Assembly: GCA_958496175.1 (NCBI GenBank)
Contig: OY292280.1
Span: 868,001-932,000 of the forward strand
Reading direction: 5' to 3'
DNA: 64,000 nucleotides
DNA from: Sisyra terminalis
Taxonomy: Eukaryota > Arthropoda > Insecta > Neuroptera > Sisyridae
Numbering within the stretch: the stretch's first letter is position 1; each line of letters starts with the position of its first letter. This document shows, piece after piece, positions 55,401-64,000 of the stretch. Made by a program: the position numbers and the translations under genes. The notes below the pieces were generated by a model. The model was not told the origin of the DNA. It searched no databases and saw only the letters and a list, made by a program, of their open reading frames with translations.

Positions 55401-56365
55401 ATAATTCTTAATAAAACCAATAACATAATAATATAATACCAATGTAAAAATATCAAATTATTATGAGTGAGATAAGCACGATTTATCCACTTATACATAA
55501 CAATGATTATTAATAATTTTCAGCACAAATCAAAAGAATAACACCAAACTATTATCGGGTAAATGTAAAACTTTGGTCTTTTACTTTTGAATTGGAAAAA
55601 GAAGGATATTTGAACAGCGTTAGTATGGTAGTTGGCCAAACTTTTAAAGAGTATCCTGGATTTAGAAAAACGAAAACAAAATTCTTTGAATAGAACAAAT
55701 TAGAACTGGAACTCTGGAAACTAATAACACTATATGGGTTGGGAACAAGGAACCTTTGAAATGTGGTGCTGGAGAAATAAATCGAACCACAAACAGGAAT
55801 TGGAATTCTGGAATCTTTAGTAAAGGATGTTGAAGTATAAAAAAAAGACAGACAAATGGTGAAAATTCAATATAAATATATATCTATAAATATTTTATAA
55901 AAATATACAATATTCTTCGCATATGCAACATTTTTATGTGAAATTTTCGATTGTATTTTCTGGATTAATTGTGTTTAATAGATAAGTGTCTATAATTTTT
56001 TTCTTATAAAACTGTTAACTGTTATAATTGTGTAAATTGTTTTTTTTTTTATTTTTCAATTGTTATTAGTTTTATATACAATTAAAATAATACGATTCAC
56101 AAAAAATTAATATTTTGTAAGTTATTTATTATAAAAACGGTATAAGCCAATAATTTTGAAAACAGGAATATACTTGGAACTATTTTATAAATTTTCAATA
56201 CGTAAAAATACAAATTATACAATTTCTAGTTTAAAAAATATTTGAACATACTTATCTAATTTATCATTACTTTACATATATCCATTGTTTATAAAATTGG
56301 TAATTTGTAAGATTATAATATTTATAAATTTCTATTGTTTTAATTAACAACTAACAAATGTTTAG
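52464..56365. other. Ptp69D 3'UTR and AT-rich intergenic DNA
   Basis: Stop at 52461-52463 is followed by poly-A/T-rich sequence. AATAAAAAAA stretches near 53450 and 53563 are possible polyadenylation signals. No coding region seen; one R-family repeat lies at 54361-54450. Confidence 0.55.
54361..54450 (-). repeat. Dispersed repeat family R, copy d
   Basis: Reverse complement contains GCGCTGCAAACTTAAGTTGG, AAATACGTGCTA and CATAGATGGCG in the same order as copy b. A partial copy in the opposite orientation. Confidence 0.55.
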
Positions 56366-56709
56366 GGTGTCCAACGGATTTTAGGGAATCTAACAAAAAG
56401 TAAGAATTTTTTTTCATAATTTCATTAGTATTCCGATTGGAAAAGATATAAACCTATTATGTAAGGATCTATACGCAGAATAATAAGATTATTATAATGT
56501 ATATAAAAAATGCCAAAACTTTATTACATTTCACAATATTTTTCCTAAAATTTAACGAACTTTTTAGCCGAGAAATATATAAAAAAAAAGAATTTTGGTC
56601 TGGAAAAGCAAGGAATATATGATAAAGAAAATAAACTGGATACTTTGTATATGGTTTGCGTACCGATCTTAAATTTTCAAGGACGGCGGAAAAATTGTTG
56701 ATTATTTTT

Positions 56710-57416
56710 CCATAAAAATTCCAAAGTTTTCTATTGAACTAGTTCTATCTTCAGAAATTGTTACAATGATAGTAAAATACATCAAAATTCGTCAAGTAGG
56801 CTTCCGTTTTAATCGTCTTTAGGATCTTTAACGGTCAGGAAAATCAGAAGAAAAGTCCGGGAACTTGGTCCCAAAAAGAAATTTCGGTCTGGAAAACAAG
56901 GGAATTTATTTGCGGAAAAAACTAGACACTCTAGATATGCTTACAGCACTGATCTTAGATTTTCAAGGGTGACGGATTTTTTTTAATTTTTATTTACCGT
57001 CGCTTTAAAACTACTAAGGTCTTTAGCGACTCTAGGGTTAATAAAAATATGTAATGGAGAAAAGTTGAAAATTTCCTCGTTTCGAGGATCGAACCCAAAA
57101 CATACCAATTTTTGAAACGGTTACCTAGACCACTCGACCACTAGTTGGCTTAATGGAAAAATTTTCGATACTTTTTATCAAAAAAAATTCCAAAGTTTTC
57201 TATAATACTAGTCCGTATTTAGAAATCATTCCAATGAAATTAAATGCATCAAAATCCGTTAAGTAGGCTTTCGTTTTAATCGTCTTAATGATCTTTTGCG
57301 GTCAGGGAAATCGGGAAAGTCGGAAGAAAAGTCCGGGAACTTAGTTCCGGAACGGAATTTCAGTCTGGAAAACTAGGAAATTTGTGTTGAAGAAAACTGA
57401 AAAACTGGACACCCAA
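56710..57416 (+). repeat. Two direct repeats flanking a tRNA-like SINE
   Basis: 56710-56940 and 57180-57416 share AATTCCAAAGTTTTCTAT, CATCAAAATTCGT/CCGT, GTAGGCTT.CGTTTTAATC and AGAAAAGTCCGGGAACTT. About 80% alike. The SINE at 56991-57153 lies between them in the opposite orientation. A related start motif GGGTGTCCAACG appears at 56368 and at 43262 inside Ptp69D. Confidence 0.65.
56991..57153 (-). mobile_element. tRNA-derived SINE
   Basis: On the minus strand TGGTCGAGTGG fits the A box exactly and GGGTTCGATCCTC fits the relaxed B box, separated like the D and T arms of a tRNA. The anticodon stem does not fold properly. The tail GTCGCTAAAGACCTTAGTAG is shared with the fragment at 9155. The tRNA part is at 57078-57153. 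Confidence 0.65.
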
Positions 57417-57621
57417 TGTTTGTCTAATTACATATGCGATGAAAGTTCGACTTATGCATACTTTGTTATTGCGGAAAATGAAATTTTTCATTCACTTTCC
57501 ACACGTGTACTCAATTCACTTATAATTTTGAAATAAATCAAAATAAAATAAATACTAAAAGGATATAAATTGTACAATATCGAAGAATCTATAAATTATG
57601 GGGAATTAATTTCCTCTTACA

Positions 57622-57716
57622 AGAAAAGCTTACGCAAAAATCATTTATATAAACAGGTACATGGCGACAATTAATTTACATTGCCAATTTTTATCGCATT
57701 TGTAAATTACTTCACG
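57622..57716 (+). repeat. Direct repeat left of a hAT-type MITE
   Basis: AACAGGTACATGGCGACA with ~90 nt of context recurs at 58406-58492. About 80% alike. The two copies bracket the segment that contains the MITE at 58142. Confidence 0.6.
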
Positions 57717-58141
57717 TGAAAATGTTATCATTGTTCACCGATTGAAATACTAAGCGTAAAATCGAAGAAAATACGCTAGTTTTCCCACTAGTTTCACAAT
57801 AAATTACTGTATTACAGCGTTCGACAAACTTTTTGATCCCGCGAACCACTAAATTCATTATTTCTCTATAGACCAGCGAAATTTTCTCGCGAGTCACTAG
57901 TGGTCCGCGGACTACCACTTTGACGACCGCTGCTCTATTACAAATACGATAAAATCTGTTTTCCCACATTTTTTTTAAAGTAAAAAAAATAATTAATGAT
58001 TGCATGCAGAAAACATGGCAATCGCTCATTTTCTGCACGTATTTTAGGCACGTCTTATATTTAACACTATAAAGAAAAACAAAGTTCAGGCAACAATTGG
58101 CAAAATAATGTTTTTTGTAGTATTTAATTTGGAGATTTGAC

Positions 58142-58373
58142 CATAGAGATATAGAATACAGGACTCAGGTTTACCTTTTGTTGATTTCGCGTTCAATTCG
58201 GAGATTCTATCTCCCTTCAACTGCTATTTCACTACAATAAACTCGGTCGAGTAATGGTAGTTATTATGCGCATGATCAATTTAAGTAGACAAAGATAGAA
58301 TCTCCGAAATTTGAGGTGATTGGACCATTGAAAAACCATTAGTTATATGACCACTCTTTACTATATCTCTATG
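58142..58373. mobile_element. hAT-type MITE with perfect 8-bp target duplication
   Basis: Begins CATAGAGATATAG and ends CTATATCTCTATG, a perfect 13-bp inverted repeat. Flanked on both sides by GATTTGAC (58134-58141 and 58374-58381), the 8-bp duplication expected of hAT elements. Inner subterminal inverted block: CGGAGATTCTATCT with AGATAGAATCTCCG. 232 bp, non-coding. Intact ends suggest a young insertion. Confidence 0.88.
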
Positions 58374-58381
58374 GATTTGAC

Positions 58382-60272
58382 TTAATCTTTAGTAATTTCC
58401 ATAGAAAAGCTTGCGCTGAAATCAGAATAAACAGGTACATGGCGACATTTAATTTCTATTGTCAATATTTACCGCATTTGTAAGAATTAAATGAATGGCA
58501 CTATGACACACATGAAAATTGTCTTTTTGCGAACGATTTATAACAGTTAGCGCATGCTTATAACGCGAAAATTTGTACACTTTAGGTTTTAGGCAATAAT
58601 TTTAACATAATAACTTACGAATAGGTAATAGGTTTGATCCTTAAACAATCTTGGCTACAAATATTGACCTCACTGAAATATGACGTCACAATCATAGCCC
58701 CTATGTGTGGCCAACAAATGACAACTTTGTTATCTCTATATATTGTATGGTTTAAATCTCCCATGTTTTTGTACGCAAAATAAAAGCACATGCGCAGAAT
58801 TGCAAAAAGTTCAACAAAAAGACATTTTCCCCATATATATCACCATATACTAAAAGAAAAATATACAAATACATTTGTTGAATAATCCTAATTGTTTACA
58901 AACACTCATTCAATAATAAAACACTAACACTTTAAAATGTACAAAGAGTATTGCTTTGAGTTAAGGGCTACTTGAAAAAGGCAATTGTTTTATTCAATTG
59001 TTTTTTTTTTGTGTTGAATTGATTTGTTTGTTTTTATTTTTTTTTGTAGTTACTTACTATTTGCTACGAAAATATCCTTTCATATTTTCCACACTACGTT
59101 ATTGTATTTATGTGTATAATACTATATAATGTGTTTTTGTGAATTTGTTAACCTGAGTTTTATTTCCAGAGAAATTAAGCTTTCTATCTATAAGAACTAT
59201 TTTAATGTATAGAAATACTATTTAATATATATTTTTTGTCGTTTTTAACGTATATTAAATGAATTTGTTCTAATAAAAAAGGAGGCACAGTTGGAGAAAT
59301 GAAATTTGGTATAACATACAATTGTTATGTTTTGTCCATGTTCCATTCATATGTATATATGGATAGACCAATACCGTAAAATTTAAAGCAGAGGAAAATA
59401 ACAAAAGCATACACAGCGCCATCTAACGGAGTTACGTTTAAAAACCATAGTCGACAAGTGAGTACCGATGAGCGTCAGTTGACGCAAATAAACGTTTGAA
59501 TTTTATTTGCCACTAGTTCAACGCAGGTGCAATTACACATTGCTTAGTTCAATTCAAATTTGTGTCGATTTAGATGTTTATAGTTTAGTCTAAATCAGTG
59601 TTTCTTAATCGGTGGTACCCGCAACTCTAAAGGTGCGGGAAAAGTCCCTAACAAATTTTTGATAATAAATTTCAATAAAAAATTTTCAATGGGGTGTGGA
59701 GACCTATTTTTAGATTTAAAGGGATGAGACTCACTTAAAATGTTAAGAAACACTGCTCTAGAGTCCATTATATTAATAAGTCAAACTATTTCTGTAACCT
59801 ACTTATAAATAAGCAAGACAAAACAGAACATATATTTATCATTCGATATACGATGTAAGTTTTGATGTACTAGTTCTATTAAAAAATTTTCTGTTTTGTC
59901 TTTGGTATTAAGTCTTACGTATGAATAACTCACGCGTGCGTGGTAAGCATTATATGTTATCTACTATAACAAAACATATCCAACGTCTCATTTTATTCAT
60001 ATATACTAAAACTCTATCACAAAAATTATCACAAATTTCATTTCTCCATCCCTATCTTTTCCATGTAAACTTAGTAAATATTTTTTTAGTAATAATAATA
60101 ATATGTACAATATAAAAGAAAATACTTACAATTTTCGAACGATTAAAAAATTATTTTTTTAACAAAAAAAAAGGAAGAAATCAAATTGCATTTTTCTCCA
60201 TTTAAAATTGCAATTTAAATTGAACTATTCAAATGATTTTTCTTAAGGTACTAGTTTTTGAAGAAATTTTTT
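58382..60272. other. Intergenic region downstream of msl-2
   Basis: AT-rich, no gene seen. Part next to 60272 should be the msl-2 3'UTR (minus strand). GCGCCATCTA motifs at about 59416 and 60748 recall the R-family repeat end. Confidence 0.5.
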
Positions 60273-63200
60273 TCAAATAATATTAATTACTAGTTCATTT
60301 GAATCGGAAGCCGTTGAATTTTCATGAGTACTTTCATTCGTATCATCACCCATTAAAATTGCAGACGGAAGCGTTGTACTAATTCGACTCAAGTCACCCG
60401 TATATAGTCCAATAACTATAATAAAAAAGAATGTTAAACTTTTTTTTGCTACTATCATTTTTAACGACACCCCACACCATTTTGTAGATACAATTTTTTT
60501 CATATTTTCTATTAGAACTGGAGAGACCAATAAAATCATTATGGTATAATGATTTCTACTTCTTGATAATCTATAATGGTATAGTTTATACTTGTAACAA
60601 TTTATCTGCGATAAAAGTTAGTTTTTCTTCTTGATTAATACCATAATTTAATGATGAAAAGATATTCTTTTTTTCAAATTTAAATTCCCTTTTTTATCAA
60701 CGCATGCGTTTTACAAACTAAAGCGTGGCTAACCTAATTTTGTACCGCGCCATCTAAGTGTCAGTTCCTAAAAGCTCCGATCACGTGACCTTCCCAAACG
60801 CCAAAACGTTTAACTTAGAATTGAACTTCTATATAAGCCTCTTTTCTCAGATACTATCAGAAACCTCAACTGTTCTACTAATTTGGTATTTTAAATTATC
60901 TAAGTATACAGGGACGAACTTATTAAATAAGTTTTTTATAACCGAAACTGTTGAAAGCAGGATTAGAGAGCCGTAATAGAAACGAAAGTAAAATTTGTTT
61001 ATACCTTTTACATTGGGCGTCGCATAAGAAATAGTGTGCATTGACTTTGACTCCGTTTCCATGCTTACGCCTAAATCGGGTGAATGTAAAATTTCAGACT
61101 CTGGAAAATGGAATTGCATTTGATCTATTTCCGGAATATGCGGTCGAATCTATAAAAATAAAATAAATAATATGTAAGAAATAATTGATGTAAACAAGAG
61201 CTCCCTAAAGTTAGCCCCTTATTTTTAAAAAGTATTTTTTCCCTTGGAATTGATGTAGTTTTATAGATCTTCGTTTGTTCGTCCTTGAATTTTTTAAAGA
61301 AAAAGCCAACAAAAAAAAAATGACTTACATGAAAATAAGCACATCATTATGTTCCATCACTTAAATATGGAATATTAAGACACCGTTGGGAAATTGGAGG
61401 CGGTGATTACTGATCACACAAATTAGTTTCACAATCGTTAATGTTCGATATATTACGAAGTTTCTAATCTGAAGAATAAAAAATTAAATTCTGCAAAACA
61501 GCGAGTGCTTCAGGGAAGCCAAGTGTGTATGTTTCATTGATTTTTGGATATTTAAATTTTTCGTTAAATTTGTACTTGTTTTCATTTGTTCGAGAAGAAT
61601 TAACGTTTGTTCGTTCCTAGATCTGAATATTTCTCAAATTAAAAAGTCACTTGTTTTGACAAGTGATTTAATGATCACAAATAGTTGCTAAGTTCCGTCG
61701 TTTGCCGGTAGATGATGGGACCTGGACTCAGCATTGTCATTGAAATCAACTAATTCCTGTGTTGCCATTTCTTTTTCGAATTTAGGGGAATCAACGAGAA
61801 ATGTACACTAATGATCATTACAAACAGTAGTTATTTTTTTCGGTGGCTAATATGTGCTCATTAATATCTACCATAATTGCACATAATTGTACATAATTGC
61901 ACACACAATTCTAATGGTTATCTAAGTAGATAAATAAATGACAAATCAAAAAACTTAAATGTTCTAAAATACTAATTGACCTAAAAATTTAATTAATTTC
62001 CGTGTGAAACATTGCATTTGAATTATAATATTTGATTAATAATACCGACTCCACGCCCTGTCATCTACCGCCAAACGGAGGAACATAGTAACTGTTTATG
62101 ATCATCAAATCACTTGTCACCTGTCTAATATCGCTACTTTTTAATTAGAGAAGTATTAAAATCAAGGAACGAACAAACGTCATTTCTTCTCGAACAAATG
62201 AAAACACACTTGGTCTCTGAAGCACTCGCCGTTTGAAATTAACGCCTCCAATTTCCCATAAGTGCCTTAATATTCCATATTCAAGTAAGGGAATATAATG
62301 GTGAACCTACTTATTTTCATGCAATTCTTTTCTTTATTTTGTTGGCTTTTTCTTAAAAAAAAAACAGTTTAATGACGAACATGCGTAGATCTTATACGAA
62401 CAAACGAGGATCTATAAGAAATCATCAATTCCAAGGGAAAAATACCATATTTAAAAAGGAGGGGCTAACTTTAGGTTTCTATTTCTTGCTGAAGAAGCAA
62501 TAAATTATTGCGAAATTATTGGACAAAAAATATTAACTTATTAGCACGCTCCAACAACTATCCTCTACATATAGTAGAACATAAAGAAAAAAAAATGTTG
62601 AAAAATCAAAAATCGAAGAGGTAACTTTAGGGAGCTGTGAAAAAGCTACCTTTACACCATCGGCACGGTGAGGATTTCGACAACCCCGACACCGACATTC
62701 CAAGCAGGCTTTCCCGTCCACATAACAGGGACACCGCTGACCGCAACAGGTGAGCTTTCCAGGCGTTGGGGTCGCATTGCCACATCGACATCCTTTTCGT
62801 TTTCCCAGCAACGATTTCGACCGACTCGACGTAGGTTTTTTAAAGTTTTGGGTCTGCGAGATTGTGGTGGATTTGGCGCCATTTCCTTTGATCGTATACA
62901 TCAGTCCGCCCTGAGCCGTTGATGATATACTCCCAGAAGAAATGGGCCATAAAATGGTCGAAGACTGCGATAACGGGGTTAAGTCGGTCTCGTTTTCTCG
63001 CTTCCTCTTTAGCGTCAGCTTGTTACTTCCGGCAGTGTTGCAAGAAGACACTGAATACACAGATAGGGACTCAGAATCGTCGGGATTCGATCCTGGTGGA
63101 GTTGAGGTAATTGACGGCAAATTTATAATATTTGTTGACGAGTTTTCCAAGTTGCCATTGATCGCTTTTCTTGGCGCTGTGGAACGATTTGCATAGGCTG

Positions 63201-63675
63201 GTGGTAACATGCTGTAATCGGAAAATCCTCCTCCGCCTTTATAATCATCCGCAAATGTTGATCCTTCGCAGATTAATTCCATTAAATTGCAAGCGGCTTG
63301 GTCTGAGGAAGTGACGGCTTGGTCGAAAATCGTCCGATACACTGCGGTCGTTTTAAAATATTTACATAGAACCTTATAGCATTGTTGGAGGGAACGAAGT
63401 TGATTATTAGTACGATAGTTATACAAATTACGGCAATACTGGCAAGAAGGCTTCAGTTTTTTGCGGCCATTACGACAACTGTAGCACACATGATGCTGGC
63501 AATTTCCATCGATTGGCGAATGTGGAATCATTGCCAAATTCGAACAAACGGTGCAGGAAAGCGATTGGCGTAAGTATGGAACCAGCCGATACAAATCATT
63601 CCAAGCAGCTGTGTCATGATTATTTAACTGCATTACTAATTTACATGTCGACAAATACAAACTTATTGCATTCAT
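60273..63675 (-). CDS. msl-2: Male-specific lethal 2 homologue (RING/CXC E3 ubiquitin ligase of the MSL complex)
   Basis: Three exons on the minus strand: 63675-62650, 61149-61005, 60415-60273 (TGA), joining in frame through AAG|GTAGCT, TTATAG|ATT, AAAG|GTATAA and TATTATAG|TTA. The start at 63675 (MNAISLYLSTCKL) fits the family N-terminus; an in-frame ATG 17 codons upstream (63726) is possible. Product 437 residues. RING finger near residues 41-81 (LSCTVC, CQHHVCYSC, PSCQYC); CXC domain near 296-333 (CRCGNATPTPGKLTCCGQRC, CPCY, CLECRCRGC). The second exon opens IRPHIPE, as in other MSL2 proteins. MSL2 ubiquitinates histone H2B and partner proteins, and its CXC domain binds DNA to target H4K16 acetylation; in flies it drives male X dosage compensation. 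Shorter than fly MSL2 (about 770 residues), mainly in the linker and C-terminal part. Confidence 0.95.
61199..62636. mobile_element. Foldback element of family E filling msl-2 intron 1
   Basis: Ends are AGCTCCCTAAAG and CTTTAGGGAGCT. Inside, the left half (CTTGGAATTGATG, CTTACATGAAAATAAGCAC, CAAGTGATTTAATGATCACA) is inverted in the right half around a centre near 61840. The same blocks form the core of the giant palindrome. The left side lacks the ~140 nt between outer and inner CCTAAAGTTA motifs that the right side keeps, as if deleted between these short direct repeats. No coding region. Confidence 0.75.
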
Positions 63676-63726
63676 ATTGGAACTTAGTTTGGTATTCAAC
63701 ATTGAAAAAATTGAACCCAACGCCAA

Positions 63727-64000
63727 TTTGCCGCCTGATTGACGGCTACACAGAAAACATTTTTTTTAACACTTAAATTAAACACTTTCAACATAAAACA
63801 AATAAATACATATTTTCTCAAATATTTTACACAAAATTTATATAAAAAAGCCTAATAAATTGAACGATTTTGATAAATATACAAAAAGTTTGACAGAGAA
63901 TCTCCACTGTCAACACATGGGTTTGTTAAAGTTAGCCACTAAACAAACCGTTAGCCAAGTAACAAACCAACCAGCAAAACAAAGCGCGCCATAAATCCAA
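63727..64000 (-). promoter_or_regulatory. Presumed msl-2 5' region
   Basis: No coding sequence. Sits immediately upstream of msl-2. Contains a TTGTTAAAGTTAGCC and ACAAACCGTTAGCC pair around 63925-63960. No TATA box or initiator could be assigned; the window ends here. Confidence 0.4.

Noticed and set aside
57078..57153. Possible tRNA gene on the minus strand
   Set aside because: A and B boxes fit but the anticodon stem and acceptor stem do not pair, and the tail is shared with another SINE fragment; called a SINE.
62668..63776. Several plus-strand frames opposite msl-2
   Set aside because: Shadows of the msl-2 coding exon; the minus-strand RING and CXC domains are unambiguous.

Overview
The window is a piece of an AT-rich insect nuclear genome. 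Genes are split by introns with GT/AG ends, have long non-coding tails, and are surrounded by many small mobile elements. Three conserved nervous-system or chromatin genes are recognisable by protein motif. I cannot name the species or order from this sequence; the gene set (an ELAV-family gene closest to fne, Ptp69D, msl-2) says insect.

Layout. (1) 1-4190, plus strand: the 3' part of an ELAV/Hu RNA-binding protein gene, encoding RRM2, hinge and RRM3. It has two in-frame 39-nt mini-exons, one inside RRM2 and one in the hinge, and intronic hairpins beside them. A long AT-rich tail (4191 to roughly 8.3 kb, perhaps further) is probably its extended 3'UTR. (2) 8.3-18.9 kb: no gene; a truncated Jockey-type LINE end, tRNA-related SINE pieces and a copy of a dispersed repeat. 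(3) 18885-39620: a giant near-perfect inverted repeat, two 9.37-kb arms around a 2.0-kb spacer. Each arm holds two ~0.9-kb direct-repeat copies carrying a small unknown spliced gene. The centre of the palindrome is built from a foldback mobile element. (4) 39.6-42.8 kb: diverged tandem repeats and the upstream region of the next gene. (5) 42767-52463, plus strand: a complete 14-exon receptor tyrosine phosphatase, Ptp69D, with four small inverted-repeat or repeat elements in its introns. (6) 52.5-60.3 kb: no gene; 3'UTR sequence, SINE/MITE clusters and one hAT-type MITE with a perfect 8-bp target duplication. (7) 60273-63675, minus strand: msl-2 (RING and CXC domains), three exons. Its first intron is almost filled by a 1.44-kb foldback element of the same family as the palindrome core. 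(8) 63.7-64 kb: msl-2 5' region.

How it fits together. The ELAV protein and Ptp69D both act in neurons (RNA processing; axon guidance). MSL2 is the E3 ligase/DNA-binding subunit of the MSL histone-acetylation complex. They are neighbours, not an operon. The most unusual structure is the 20.7-kb palindrome with its nested repeats and unknown gene, together with the related foldback element lodged 13 nt from a splice donor of msl-2.
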